64,000 nt of DNA. Source: Chitinophaga dinghuensis. GTDB lineage: Bacteria > Bacteroidota > Bacteroidia > Chitinophagales > Chitinophagaceae. The position numbers and the translations under genes are program-made. Shown here one piece after another: positions 26,901 through 35,651 of this stretch. How positions within the stretch are numbered: position 1 is the first letter of the stretch; every line of letters begins with the position of its first letter. The DNA is taken from positions 62,001-126,000 of the forward strand of contig NZ_QLMA01000004.1 in NCBI RefSeq assembly GCF_003259435.1. The letters run 5' to 3'. Below the pieces are notes generated by a model. The model worked only from the letters and a program-made list of their open reading frames with translations. It was not told the origin of the DNA and did not search any database.

Positions 26901-27461
26901 ATTGACTACCACCTTTTTTGATTCAAAGCCAATGCTGCTGAAAACAAGCGTAACCAGCTGCTTGTCGGATTCAAGTGTGAACTCTCCTGATTCGTTGGTA
27001 ATACATCCCTTACTGGTACCCAGGATCATCACGTTTACACCGGGAACAGGACTCCCGTTATTATCCTTTACCTTTCCTCTGATGGTAAAAGCGGGTGTGT
27101 TTTGGGAAATAATAACGAGGTTATTATCACTTAATTTAAAATCGAGCCCCGTATGCTCGAAGGCTACTTGTAGTATCTCCTGTAAAGAGCCGCCAGTAAT
27201 GTTTACAGAGGTAAGCATACCGGAGGGGATGATGTTGCTGCTATATACAAAACGGTAGCTCGACTGCTTCTCAATGGCGGAGAATAATGTAGTTACGGCC
27301 ACATTATCCAGATGAACAGATAATCTTTGCTGTTGCGTTTTTGCTGACGACAGCAATTGCATCGCAAGAAGAGGAATCAATAAACAGCTCATTTTGAAAT
27401 TGCTGACAATACTCTTTTTGCCGAAAGACCTGATAGCCTTTCGGGTTGGAAATAGACTCAT
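23901..27461 (-). CDS. SusC/RagA-family TonB-linked outer-membrane protein with STN domain (locus 2)
   Basis: This 1186-residue receptor reads in order: an N-terminal basic region and hydrophobic signal (MSCLLIPLLAMQLLSSAKT), an STN domain (about 45-115, LSVHLDNVAVTTLFSAIEKQ), a carboxypeptidase-regulatory-like domain (about 125-205, FTIRGKVKDNNGSPVPGVNV), a plug with the SusC signature (NPNDVESITFLKDATAASIW, then GARAANGVVVVTTKKGK) and a beta-barrel. The signature has SIWG instead of the usual YGSRG. The STN domain fits signalling to the FecR encoded 25 bp upstream. Its SusD follows directly. The substrate is undetermined. Confidence 0.93.
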   Translation of the reverse strand: MSLFPTRKAIRSFGKKSIVSNFKMSCLLIPLLAMQLLSSAKTQQQRLSVHLDNVAVTTLFSAIEKQSSYRFVYSSNIIPSGMLTSVNITGGSLQEILQVAFEHTGLDFKLSDNNLVIISQNTPAFTIRGKVKDNNGSPVPGVNVMILGTSKGCITNESGEFTLESDKQLVTLVFSSIGFESKKVVVNGKDALTVVLEPNVQALQQVVVTGYQTISRERSAGSFTKVDGAMLQSKSGSMNVVDRLEGLVPGFAVNNSAKADKFLIRGATSVNGNRAPLFVVDGVPMELENLTSLVNPNDVESITFLKDATAASIWGARAANGVVVVTTKKGKFTNRSMKVSYDGFLSFKGLPDYNYLHMMNSRQFVDAAKETFNPTVHTWNKVTTPAAGNLEPVVYPHETILYNLNRGIIDQAMANKSLDSLASLNNRGQIEKELLQPGMLSNHSLSFTGGGNFHSYYGSFAYTNQQNNDKSSLQRFGINLRQDFQINKSIKADITTNVSQESSRQFVISNLPDLNTYLPYMMFRDQNGNTLSHSSIKFYQPFRENAEKQSKLNLDYNPLDDAAHNSNNKVTVSSVRLNGGLNIKLVKGLTYEGRGQYQLINSKGFSYNDQQSYAVRSELAHYTVAATTPQGMPVYYLPSSGGFYKTVNNQNTSWTVRNQLMYDNHWRNEKHQLNMLVGSEVRANKQMNENSFKRGFDFQTNTYQLYDEYSLTLNGVKKPVIGTSTPTSSTFNSSTYKYAELEDRYFSLYGNGAYTFNRKYNLNSSVRMDQSNLFGTERSQQYKPIWSVGAGWLLSNEPFFQVSQISRLNVRLTYGLGGNAPKPGDGSTRDIIMATSSSLFNGMGAQYTPLSPGNKMLTWEATHTLNAGIDFEILNQRINGSLDIYNKTTTNLLGQQNVDATTGWYAVYGNLGKMTNKGFDLQVNSKNISGDKFSWNTLLTLGLNINKVVQLSRFQALTIDDKPNSWFVEGYPAYSIFGFNYVGLNNQGNPQILTAGGKTVVKMSDAKPEDISFAGSTQPKWYGGMTNTFRYGQFDLSCLVVYNFGFYMRKDVNRFYSGRLSANLQESFANRWKQPGDEAFTDIPGYIPLITNVNDRNTNFYRYALNNIERADYVKLRDFTIGYHLPAAVAGKAGMESCRFYVQLNNVMLWKMNKDDIDPEYYNLVQGTRTLAMKPFYTIGLNVRLK

Positions 27462-27486
27462 AAAATGGTTGGTTAATTGTTCATGA

Positions 27487-28548
27487 CTATTGGTTGATAT
27501 AAATCTTGTTACCGATTATACTGTACTGAAATGCAAGGCTTGACTGCATGGCTTTCAGCGCCTGTTCCAGTGTTTCATGCTCGAAAGAGGCAGTATAGCG
27601 GTATGTATTTGCAATGGTTGGATCTACCTCGATCGTGACGCCATACCATCGTTCCATTAATTTAGCGGCATCAGCTAACGTCTGATTGTCGATGTACAGC
27701 CGGTTATGCACCCATGACACCTCATTGATTTCATGGTTATTCTGTGTGGTATCCAGTTTTACTATGGTAGTGGTATGTGTTGCAATTGCTGTTAGTGCTG
27801 GCTCCGTGGTGGATACAACTAGTTTATCGTTGGGAGACAGCAGTACTTTTTGATGGTTGGTTCCGGGAACCGCCACGAGGATACGGCCGCTGATCAGTGA
27901 GGCTGTGGCGTGGTTATCTTCCGGATATGCCTTCAGGTTAAAGCTGGTACCTAATACTTTTACCTCCATAATACCTGCATGAATAATGGCTGGTATGGCG
28001 GGATTGGCGACTATGTTAAAAAAGGCTTCTCCGCTGAGTTGCATTTGCCGGTTGGCAGTGCTGAAGCCCTGTTCAAGGGTTAGTCGACTGTCTCCATTTA
28101 GAGTGACGGTACTGCCGTCGGGAAGCTGGAAACTTTTTCGTTCGCCGGCTTTACTGATAAAGATTTGCTTTGCAGCCGTAGCTGGATGCCTTTGCCACCA
28201 GAAAAAGGCCAGGGTAATAAGCACCAGCATAGAGGCTGCAACTGCTAAATGGCGGGTATAGCGGAATATAGCGTTGGATGTAATAGGAATGGTCTTCTCT
28301 TGTAAGTGCGCATCAAAGGATTGGGTGAACTGATGGCGAAAATTCCTGAAGTCTTTCTGGGTAATATTTCCATTCAGCAGGAAGTATATTTCTTTTGCCT
28401 GTCGGACATATTTAGCCCTGCCTGGATTTTCACGGGTCCATTGCTCCCAGAAGGTTACAGCTACAGGATCTATCCCTTTGCAATAGTTGCAAAAGGAATC
28501 GTTCTGAAGAAAATCTTCTGTTTCATAAGTGAGAAATGATGGCGGCAT
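27487..28548 (-). CDS. FecR-family anti-sigma regulator (locus 2)
   Basis: This 353-residue membrane regulator has a cytosolic N-domain (1-99), a transmembrane helix at about 100-118 (LAVAASMLVLITLAFFWW), a periplasmic FecR domain (FQLPDGSTVTLNGDSRL, GEAFFNI, VKVLGTSFNLKAY) and a C-terminal DUF4974 domain (AKLMERWYGVTIEV). The N-domain carries a CNYC pair (Cys20, Cys23). It lies 64 bp downstream of its ECF sigma gene on the same strand and 25 bp upstream of SusC, the classical order for cell-surface signalling. Confidence 0.9.
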   Translation of the reverse strand: MPPSFLTYETEDFLQNDSFCNYCKGIDPVAVTFWEQWTRENPGRAKYVRQAKEIYFLLNGNITQKDFRNFRHQFTQSFDAHLQEKTIPITSNAIFRYTRHLAVAASMLVLITLAFFWWQRHPATAAKQIFISKAGERKSFQLPDGSTVTLNGDSRLTLEQGFSTANRQMQLSGEAFFNIVANPAIPAIIHAGIMEVKVLGTSFNLKAYPEDNHATASLISGRILVAVPGTNHQKVLLSPNDKLVVSTTEPALTAIATHTTTIVKLDTTQNNHEINEVSWVHNRLYIDNQTLADAAKLMERWYGVTIEVDPTIANTYRYTASFEHETLEQALKAMQSSLAFQYSIIGNKIYINQ

Positions 28549-28612
28549 ATCAAGTCGTTTCTATATAGAGAGGCGACTTTCCTGCTTTTACTATAAAAAA
28601 GGAAACTTTTTT

Positions 28613-29236
28613 TTAACTGTATAAAACGGCCAGCAGGGCAATGATAAGCGGGAGGTGATTTGGATTGCCTTCGGTACCTGGCGGATAGAGTTCTTCTCGG
28701 AGAATTTTGAGTCCGTCATGTATTATGTTATAGGCGGTTCGTTTAGTGATGCCAGCCTGGATAGCTATTTCTTCATAGCTCAGATCGTCGAAGTATTTCA
28801 TTTTCAGCAGTTCTTTCTGCCGAGGGGTTAATTTATCAAATGCCGCTTTCAGCTTGGAGATTTGATCTGCGCGCGTTTGGTTTTCAATCAGTAGCTGCTC
28901 ATAGGAAACTTCGCTGGCATCTTCATTGACGGTATAAGTCAGATGATTGCGTTCCCGCAGTTTGCTGGCTTCTTGCTCTGCCAGTAATTTCCGGCGCACG
29001 CAGGTCAGCAGATAGGAGCGCACATTTTCAACTTCCGGTAGGGTATGGCGTTTATCCCACAATTCGATAAGTACCTGGGTAATGCATTCGTGTACCTGTT
29101 CTTTGCTGGCGGTAAACTTGCTACCATAGTTCAGTAATCCCAGAAAATGATTGTCGTACAACAATAGCAAAGCCTTTTCATTTCCGGCTTTAAGTTGTAA
29201 CCAGGCATCATCTGTATGTCTGTTCCCAGATAGCAT
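28613..29236 (-). CDS. ECF-type RNA polymerase sigma-70 factor (locus 2)
   Basis: From the ATG at 29236 it has 207 residues; the frame can be extended three codons to a TTG at 29245. Region 2 (about 20-90) includes HECITQVLIELWDKR and the region-2.4-like RSYLLTCVRRKLL. Region 4 (about 130-180) has LTPRQKELLKMKYFDDLSYE and EIAIQAGITKRTAYNIIHDG. It has a hydrophobic C-terminal tail (LPLIIALLAVLYS), also seen in other Bacteroidota ECF factors, which might hold it near the membrane. It is the head of the operon. A perfect -7 element at 29243-29250 implies an almost leaderless message. Confidence 0.9.
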   Translation of the reverse strand: MLSGNRHTDDAWLQLKAGNEKALLLLYDNHFLGLLNYGSKFTASKEQVHECITQVLIELWDKRHTLPEVENVRSYLLTCVRRKLLAEQEASKLRERNHLTYTVNEDASEVSYEQLLIENQTRADQISKLKAAFDKLTPRQKELLKMKYFDDLSYEEIAIQAGITKRTAYNIIHDGLKILREELYPPGTEGNPNHLPLIIALLAVLYS

Positions 29237-29242
29237 AAGCGC

Positions 29243-29250
29243 CAAAAATA
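29243..29250 (-). promoter_or_regulatory. Candidate -7 element, implying a leaderless ECF sigma mRNA
   Basis: Read on minus this is TATTTTTG, exact to TAnnTTTG, only 6 nt upstream of the ATG at 29236. Transcription from such a site would begin at or within a few bases of the start codon. The expected -33 TTG is not clear. Confidence 0.33.
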
Positions 29251-29427
29251 GAAAAAACCACTGAGCAACAGAAATAATCTGTACCAGCGTTTATGGAAAT
29301 CAGGTCATTATAGGGAGACAATAGTCTGCTACGCCAGCAGCTGTTGTTCGATGGCGAAAATCCATGATGGAAATTATTAATATTATTTATGGTGTTCCGG
29401 GGCAGTGGATATTACTTTATAGTAGAG

Positions 29428-29458
29428 GCAGTGAGGAGTATATCATTCCCCTCACTGC
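29428..29458 (-). terminator. Probable terminator after bioA
   Basis: A 9-bp stem (29428-29436 with 29450-29458) with a 13-nt loop lies 12 nt beyond the bioA stop. The following U-tract on minus is poor (CTCTACTATA), so efficiency is doubtful. Confidence 0.4.
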
Positions 29459-29469
29459 AGGACTGTACG

Positions 29470-30747
29470 TTATAGTTGTTGTAATAGTTCGCGAACAGCA
29501 TTGTATACTTCTTCCAGTTGCGCATCTGTGATGCAGTAGGGAGGAAGTACGTATAGCGTATTGCCAAGGGGGCGGAGCATGACTCTTCTTTCCCGGAAAA
29601 ACTGGTGCAGGAAGGCGGCGATATTATTCGTATAGCCATCAGCGTTAGTGGTGATCAGATCAAAAGCGATGATAGTGCCTTGTAATCTAGGATTCTTCAC
29701 TTTGTCCGACAGCTGGAGTTCTTTCAGAAAAGCCTGGTGTGCCTGATGGATACGTTCTCTGTTTGCGGCGCAGGCAGGATCTGTGAAGATATCCAGGCTG
29801 GCAAGGGCCACGGAGCAGGCTAGTGGGTTTGCGGTGAAGGAGTGGCCATGGAACAGCGTTTTTAGTTTGTCGTTGCTGAGAAATGCGTCATAGATCTGGC
29901 TGGTGCAGGTGGTGACGCCTAATGCCATGCTACCGCCGGTAAGTCCTTTAGACAGACAGATCATGTCTGGGGTGGTATGGCAGTTTTCCATGGCGAAGTT
30001 TTTCCCTGTTCTGCCGAAGCCGGTCATTACTTCATCTGCGATGAGCAGGATTTGGTTTGTTTTGCACCAATGGAGGAGTTGATCCAGTGGTTCGGCCTCG
30101 TACATCAGCATGCCGCCGGCGCCTTGTATCAGTGGCTCAAAAATGAAGGCCGCGATAGTGGCGGGGTCCAGTTCATTTATCTGGGAGATGATGTCGTTGG
30201 TGTTATCGGTAGTAGGGAGGTCCAGGAAATGTACTTCGAAGAGTAGTTCATCGAAGACGCGGGTGAATACGCTACGTCCGCTGACGCTCATTGCACCGAA
30301 GGTATCGCCATGGTAGGCATTTTTAAAGGCGAGGAATTTAGTGCGGCGTTGGCCTTTATTATCCCAGTATTGGAGGGCCATTTTCAGCGCTACTTCTACG
30401 GCTGTGGAGCCGTTGTCGGAGTAGAATACGCGGCGTTGTCCTTCCGGCAGGAGGGGGAGTATTCGTTCTGCCAGTTCTACAGCCGGCGGGTGGGTGTAAC
30501 CCGAGAAAATAATATGTTGTAGCTGGAAGGCTTGCTTGGAGAGCATTTCCGCGATATGCGGATGTGCATGACCGTGAATATTTACCCACCAGCTGCTGGT
30601 AGCATCTATGTAGCTGTTGTTTTGATCGTCAAATAGGAGGGCTCCTTCACCGCGTGTGATGGCAATGGGAGCGGGCGCTGTCTGCATCTGTGTATACGGA
30701 TGCCAGATAACCTGCTGGTCGCGCGCCGATAATGACAATTGTTGCAT
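29470..30747 (-). CDS. bioA: Adenosylmethionine-8-amino-7-oxononanoate aminotransferase
   Basis: BioA transfers the amino group of S-adenosylmethionine to KAPA, giving DAPA in biotin synthesis. It is a PLP enzyme of the class III aminotransferase fold. From the ATG at 30747 it has 425 residues, normal length. It has the N-terminal HPYTQM motif, WWVNIHGHAHP, the cofactor Asp in ADEVMTGFGRTG and the Schiff-base Lys267 in LSKGLTGG. The FHGHSFTANPLACSVA segment is also characteristic. A start 12 codons upstream (30783) would add MLYLRCSFNAKV, which is not part of the family. No other biotin genes are in the window. Confidence 0.93.
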   Translation of the reverse strand: MQQLSLSARDQQVIWHPYTQMQTAPAPIAITRGEGALLFDDQNNSYIDATSSWWVNIHGHAHPHIAEMLSKQAFQLQHIIFSGYTHPPAVELAERILPLLPEGQRRVFYSDNGSTAVEVALKMALQYWDNKGQRRTKFLAFKNAYHGDTFGAMSVSGRSVFTRVFDELLFEVHFLDLPTTDNTNDIISQINELDPATIAAFIFEPLIQGAGGMLMYEAEPLDQLLHWCKTNQILLIADEVMTGFGRTGKNFAMENCHTTPDMICLSKGLTGGSMALGVTTCTSQIYDAFLSNDKLKTLFHGHSFTANPLACSVALASLDIFTDPACAANRERIHQAHQAFLKELQLSDKVKNPRLQGTIIAFDLITTNADGYTNNIAAFLHQFFRERRVMLRPLGNTLYVLPPYCITDAQLEEVYNAVRELLQQL

Positions 30748-30769
30748 AACCTTTGCGTTGAATGAGCAG

Positions 30770-30777
30770 CGAAGGTA
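30770..30777 (-). promoter_or_regulatory. Candidate -7 element for bioA
   Basis: Read on minus this is TACCTTCG, a TAnnTTCG variant of the Bacteroidota -7 box, 22 nt upstream of the bioA ATG. No convincing -33 was found. Confidence 0.3.
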
Positions 30778-30809
30778 CAACAACCATCATAATGGTTGGT
30801 TTTTGATAT

Positions 30810-33359
30810 TTATTCGTAATATTTCGAGAGTGTTTTGTAGAGATCCAGTGCTGCATATGGTTTTGGCAGTACGTCTTTCACATGGAGAATGGATAGTTTA
30901 TCTGCTACATCGGGCATGATATCCGCGGTGAGTACAACTATGAAGGCATCTGGCTGAATCATTTTGATGTGAGGGATGGCTTCGTAACCGTTCATTTCCG
31001 GCATGTGTAAGTCCAGGATGATACCGTCAAACTTTTGCTCTTTTAATCGTTCCAGGGCTTGTTTGCCGTTGGTGGCGGTGGTTAATTTCGCGCCTGATTT
31101 TTTGAGTTGTAGTTCGATGATGCGTACATTGATGACATTATCTTCTACGATGAGCAGGTTCATATCCTGGAGGAAGCCTGCCGGATATTGCTGCGGTTTA
31201 TTTTGTTGAGGGTGGATAACCGGAATATCGAAGCCGATAGAGAATTTGAAGGCAGAACCTTTTCCTGGCGTACTGTCCACCGATATGTGTCCTCTTTGTA
31301 TCTCCACCAGTTTGCGGGTGATGGCGAGGCCGAGCCCTGTACCGCCATGGCGGCGGGTGGTGGCTGCTTCTGCCTGCACAAATGTTTCGAATACTTTGTC
31401 TTGCATTTCCGGCGCGATACCGATGCCGGTATCTCTTACGGTGAAGCCTATATGTGTTCTGTTGCCATGGTGTTCTTCCTGGTGTACTTCAATACATACA
31501 GATCCGGAGGGAGTGAATTTTATGGCGTTATTGATTAGGTTATTGAGGATTTGCCCGAGGCGAACGGGATCTCCCATGATATGATGAGGCAGGTCGTGAT
31601 CCAGGGCTGTAAACAGTTTGATGCCTTTGGCTTTTGCCAGTGGCTGATAGTTGTTGGCAATACCGCAGATCAGGTTGGGCAATTGAATAGGAATATGTTC
31701 CAGCTCAATTTTGCCTGCTTCAATTTTACTGAAGTCGAGGATATCATTGATTAATCCCAGTAGGTGATTGGCAGAGAATTGGAGGCTTTCGATTACTTCG
31801 GTATTTTCAGGTAGCTGGTTTTCTTCCAGGATGCCGGAAATACCGATAATAGCGTTGAGGGGCGTACGTATTTCATGACTCATTACAGAGAGAAATTCGC
31901 TGCGTGCGGCGGCGGCTTTTTCAGCGTTCTCTTTTGCTTTCACGAGTTCCAGTTCAGATACTTTCTGGTTGGTGATATCCATAATGATACCGCGGAAATG
32001 AGAGACCTGGCCGTTGGTAAATACAGGCATACCCACTGTTTTTACCCAGCAGGGAGTGCCTTTGGCAGATATATGTCTTAGCTCCAGGCAGTAAGATTTC
32101 TGATGTTCCAGCAGGTTGGTGAATGCTTCCGTGAATATGGGCTTGTCTTCCGGATGATAAAAAGACGCTGCTACTTCCAGGGATACCGGAAAATCGTAAG
32201 GTACTTCCCGCAGGTCATAGACTTGTTTTGTCCAGAAGAGTTCAGCGGTATTGGTGTTGAATTCCCAGCCGCCAATGGCGCCCATTTGCTGACTGATATT
32301 CAGGAGGTGATTGTTTCTTTCCAGATCGGCTTTCGTCTGCCGGAAACGAATTTCATCTTCTCTGCGTTTGGTAATATTCTTAATCATAATGAGAACGCGC
32401 TTCTGACCGGGAATGGTGCTTTTGATGAGCGACATTTTCATATTATACCAGTTATGAATGGCCTGGCGTATATCCCGGTATTCATATTCCTGTGAAGCGC
32501 CTGTTTGGAGGAGTTCATCGGCGAATTTTTCAAAAATCGCGGCATGTTCGCCCATGGTTTCTGCGAGATTGCGGCCAATGACCTGATCTTTAGGGCGGAA
32601 GAGCAGACTTTCATTATTACACCATACGCGGGTAAAGACTTTCTCCTCATTCATTTCCAGCACTATATCGTCCAGTGTAGCGATGAGGGCATCTATATCG
32701 GATCGCATCATTTGATTAGAGAGTTCTTCTTTGATGCGTTCTTTTTCCTGCATACTGGTGTATAACATCAGGCCATAGCTCTGGATCAGCGGCTGCAGCA
32801 TATCGAAGAGGCCGGGGGAATAACCGCCAGGTTTGTTGCCGAGGCCAATTACCGCAATGAGCCTGCGATCATATAATACAGGTATGCCAATAAAGGATTG
32901 CAGCGGCGGTAGTTCGGCAGGATAGCAAACCATGTGCTCATCCGGTAATGGATTATTGCTGATGAGAGGTAATTCGTTTTTGATGATCTGACGGGAGAGT
33001 GCATCCATTTGCATAAAGCGGAGACCATTATCCTGTTCGCTGCCGTGACGGCGTTTCATTTCCTGTAACCAATCCGGTCGCGTGACTGCCTGTAACTGCA
33101 GGGTAGGTACCTGATTTATACCAGGAACTACTTCGCCAATAAATCCGGTATTACTGCCGGTAATGTCTAACAGATTTTCTAAAAAACTTTCATGCGTATA
33201 CCTGGAATTTTTGTTGCGGGCCATGGTCTGATGCATATGGCATAACATGCCCATAATCCTGGATAGCTGGTCGAGTTTCTCATGAAGTGAAGGTATATCC
33301 GTAATACCTTCTTCTATAGCTGCTTGAGGCAGCAATACAGGTAGAGTTGTGGCCAGCAT
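30810..33359 (-). CDS. Soluble hybrid histidine kinase/response regulator (GAF-PAS-PAS-HisKA-HATPase-REC)
   Basis: This 849-residue signalling protein has no transmembrane segment or signal peptide. A GAF-like domain (about 45-205, [20 protein letters not shown]) is followed by a PAS-like domain (about 225-335), a second PAS/PAC domain (about 360-470, [15 protein letters not shown] ... [13 protein letters not shown]), HisKA with His495 in [14 protein letters not shown], and HATPase ([25 protein letters not shown]). A receiver domain (about 730-845) has phosphoacceptor Asp783 in [10 protein letters not shown] and a PKPY lysine loop. The output is only the receiver, so it probably passes phosphate to a separate partner. 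It starts 63 bp upstream of bioA and may be independently transcribed. Confidence 0.92.
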   Translation of the reverse strand: MLATTLPVLLPQAAIEEGITDIPSLHEKLDQLSRIMGMLCHMHQTMARNKNSRYTHESFLENLLDITGSNTGFIGEVVPGINQVPTLQLQAVTRPDWLQEMKRRHGSEQDNGLRFMQMDALSRQIIKNELPLISNNPLPDEHMVCYPAELPPLQSFIGIPVLYDRRLIAVIGLGNKPGGYSPGLFDMLQPLIQSYGLMLYTSMQEKERIKEELSNQMMRSDIDALIATLDDIVLEMNEEKVFTRVWCNNESLLFRPKDQVIGRNLAETMGEHAAIFEKFADELLQTGASQEYEYRDIRQAIHNWYNMKMSLIKSTIPGQKRVLIMIKNITKRREDEIRFRQTKADLERNNHLLNISQQMGAIGGWEFNTNTAELFWTKQVYDLREVPYDFPVSLEVAASFYHPEDKPIFTEAFTNLLEHQKSYCLELRHISAKGTPCWVKTVGMPVFTNGQVSHFRGIIMDITNQKVSELELVKAKENAEKAAAARSEFLSVMSHEIRTPLNAIIGISGILEENQLPENTEVIESLQFSANHLLGLINDILDFSKIEAGKIELEHIPIQLPNLICGIANNYQPLAKAKGIKLFTALDHDLPHHIMGDPVRLGQILNNLINNAIKFTPSGSVCIEVHQEEHHGNRTHIGFTVRDTGIGIAPEMQDKVFETFVQAEAATTRRHGGTGLGLAITRKLVEIQRGHISVDSTPGKGSAFKFSIGFDIPVIHPQQNKPQQYPAGFLQDMNLLIVEDNVINVRIIELQLKKSGAKLTTATNGKQALERLKEQKFDGIILDLHMPEMNGYEAIPHIKMIQPDAFIVVLTADIMPDVADKLSILHVKDVLPKPYAALDLYKTLSKYYE

Positions 33360-33643
33360 GTGCGATTAGGTTTTAGTTGTAAAGCGAACAGGTTTTCGTT
33401 GGAATTGTCAATTTTTTGGAATCGTCAAGTTTTGCTACGCTATGTCCGGCATGGATTATGACCGTGTAAATGTGTCTCTCTCTGGAAAAGTCAGGGGAAT
33501 AAATTTACTAAAAATACAATTCCAGCCAAGTTATTTTTTCGCACAGTAAATGTGCAGATCATGTGAAGATCCTGTGCATAAGAAAGGGTGGGGTAACATG
33601 TATTTAGCGGGCAGCAGCGCGACTACTGCCCGCGGGTAAAGTA
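33360..33643. other. Intergenic region upstream of the hybrid kinase
   Basis: This 284-bp gap lies between the hybrid kinase (start 33359) and the end of the LTA-synthase-like gene (stop 33644). It should hold the kinase promoter and the terminator-like hairpin at 33607-33633. I see no open frame with coding character and no RNA gene. Confidence 0.5.
33607..33633 (-). terminator. GC-rich hairpin after the LTA-synthase-like gene
   Basis: An 11-bp stem (33607-33617 with 33623-33633, one G-U pair when read on minus) starts 10 nt past the stop at 33644. There is no U-tract, so it may act as a 3' stabiliser or a weak terminator. Confidence 0.35.
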
Positions 33644-35593
33644 TTACTTGCGCATGCCTCCGTTTTTGAAGAGGGTGTATGCGGACTGGTAATTCGCTAC
33701 TGCTTTTTTCAACAGGCTGCTATCCATTGCAGTGGACTGTAAATCGCCACTACCGGGCTTCACGACAAAAGATTGCGCCTTTTGCTGGGGACTGAGAATA
33801 ATTAATTTCCCAGGTTCCAGATAACCCAGCAATTGATAAGTACTGATCATCGCTCTGGGTTGATAAGCGGAATCCAGCACATTCTTGCCATACAAGTTGC
33901 TGTCGTAGTTCCAGTGAAGGAGTCCTAATAATGTGGGGTAAATGTCCAACTGTGAACACATCGCGGAAATTTCCTGTGGCGCCTGACCTGGTACATTATA
34001 CACCATGCATGGAATATGGTATTTGTTGACTTCAATTTCATTCTTACCGGCACTGCTGGCGCAATGATCTGCTACAAATACGATTACCGTATTTTTGAAC
34101 CAGGGCTTGTCCTTTATCTGACGGAGGAATGCGCCGATGGCATAATCCGTATACTTTACAGCGCCATCTCTTCCGGTATGGGAAGGAATATCGATTTTGC
34201 CATCAGGATAAGTGAATGGGCGATGGTTGGATACCGTCATCACGAAATCAAAGAAAGGTTTGCCGGCGGCATATTTTTCATCCGCATTCCGGATTACTGC
34301 GGAATAGATATCTTCATCACAAACGCCCCAGGCATTTTCAAATTGTACTTCGCTGTCTTTGAAGTTAGTACGTTTGGTAGGGAAATTATCGCCTACCAGT
34401 CGGTGACGCAAACGGTCGTGTATATCAAATCCGTTATTTCCGAAGAACTGGTTCATGTTATCGAAGTAACCATCGCCGCCATAGAAGAAGGTACGGTCGT
34501 AGCCAGCTTTTTCGAAGATGGTACTGAGACTGAATAGTCCTTCATTGTTTTTCCTTCTCACAATGCTCTGGCCCGGAGTAGGGGGAACGGCCAGCGTTAG
34601 CGCTTCCATGCCACGTACGGTGCGGGTGCCGGTAGCATACAGATTGGTGAAGAGAATACTTTCTTTAGCGATACTATCCAGCACCGGTGTGATATTACGT
34701 CCGGAGCCAAAACGGGCCATGAAATCGGCGCTGAAGCTTTCAATGGTGACCATGATCACGTTCGGCCGGGAGGTAGTGGCGGTATCTGAAATATGTCTGT
34801 AAATACTGCTGCCGTTTTCCAGGAAACTGCTGTTACCTGCTTGCAGCAAGGCACGCATCTCCCGAAACACTGCATTATTATCCTCCATCAGATAATACTT
34901 GTCATATGGCAGTTCATTATTTACGAAAGCAGATACGAAACTATAGATACCCGCTTTTGAAAGTTCTTGTTGGTAGCGGTTTTTACCAGTTTCTGCCCAG
35001 CTGTTGCTGATCAGGAGGAGATGTGCAGCTATTGCGCCCACCATAAATACTGTCAGCAACAGTCGCTTACCGAAAGGGGTGTACGACTGAAAGCTGGCTT
35101 TGAACATCCCTCTGCGGGCTGCCAGCCAGGTTATCCCGCCTGTTGCCAGCAAAACGCCGCCAATCAATAATGGCAGGGGATAAGACTGATTGATATTACT
35201 TATTACTTCATATGTATACAGCAGGTAATCTACGGCGATGAAGTCGAACCGGGCGGCATATTCCCCCCAGAAAGTAAATTCAGCAAAAAAAGAGAAAATG
35301 GTAATCAGTACTGCGAGGAAAAATCCGAAATAGGTAAAGATCCTGTTGAACAGGGTGTTGTTTAACTTTTGCGGCAGTATCAGCAGGTAAATGGCATAAG
35401 CCAGGGTAAAAAATAAGGCAACTCCCAGGTCAAACACGAAGCCTTTCACAAAAAGGCTGATAATACCACCAAAGGTAAGACCGGCATCGGGAAAGGACCA
35501 AAGCAAGAGTGCACAGCGGACTAGCGTCGAAAGCGTCAGGTATAAAAGGATATAACCAAATTGAACGCTGTAACGGTTTAATGTTGGCTTCAT
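33644..35593 (-). CDS. LTA synthase family protein (sulfatase-fold membrane phosphotransferase)
   Basis: This 649-residue protein has five predicted N-terminal transmembrane helices (within 1-205) and a periplasmic sulfatase/alkaline-phosphatase-fold domain (about 270-640). The metal site is indicated by NVIMVTIESFSADF, the nucleophile region YATGTRTVRG (Thr323/Thr325), and VIVFVADHCASSAG, a DH motif. Gram-positive members polymerise glycerol-phosphate. In Bacteroidota the family more likely adds phosphoglycerol or phosphoethanolamine to envelope glycans or lipids, since lipoteichoic acid is absent. It lies 58 bp after a TonB-dependent receptor gene in an apparent four-gene run with a two-component system, but has its own -7 candidate at 35612-35619. 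Confidence 0.88.
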   Translation of the reverse strand: MKPTLNRYSVQFGYILLYLTLSTLVRCALLLWSFPDAGLTFGGIISLFVKGFVFDLGVALFFTLAYAIYLLILPQKLNNTLFNRIFTYFGFFLAVLITIFSFFAEFTFWGEYAARFDFIAVDYLLYTYEVISNINQSYPLPLLIGGVLLATGGITWLAARRGMFKASFQSYTPFGKRLLLTVFMVGAIAAHLLLISNSWAETGKNRYQQELSKAGIYSFVSAFVNNELPYDKYYLMEDNNAVFREMRALLQAGNSSFLENGSSIYRHISDTATTSRPNVIMVTIESFSADFMARFGSGRNITPVLDSIAKESILFTNLYATGTRTVRGMEALTLAVPPTPGQSIVRRKNNEGLFSLSTIFEKAGYDRTFFYGGDGYFDNMNQFFGNNGFDIHDRLRHRLVGDNFPTKRTNFKDSEVQFENAWGVCDEDIYSAVIRNADEKYAAGKPFFDFVMTVSNHRPFTYPDGKIDIPSHTGRDGAVKYTDYAIGAFLRQIKDKPWFKNTVIVFVADHCASSAGKNEIEVNKYHIPCMVYNVPGQAPQEISAMCSQLDIYPTLLGLLHWNYDSNLYGKNVLDSAYQPRAMISTYQLLGYLEPGKLIILSPQQKAQSFVVKPGSGDLQSTAMDSSLLKKAVANYQSAYTLFKNGGMRK

Positions 35594-35611
35594 TAAAATA
35601 ATGTTAAGCCG

Positions 35612-35619
35612 CGAAGGTA
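35612..35619 (-). promoter_or_regulatory. Candidate -7 element for the LTA-synthase-like gene
   Basis: TACCTTCG on minus (TAnnTTCG variant) lies 18 nt upstream of the ATG at 35593. It could give this gene a separate transcript from the TonB receptor upstream. The -33 half is not apparent. Confidence 0.3.
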
Positions 35620-35651
35620 CACTCTTGCTTTATAAAACTGACTTTTTTTTT

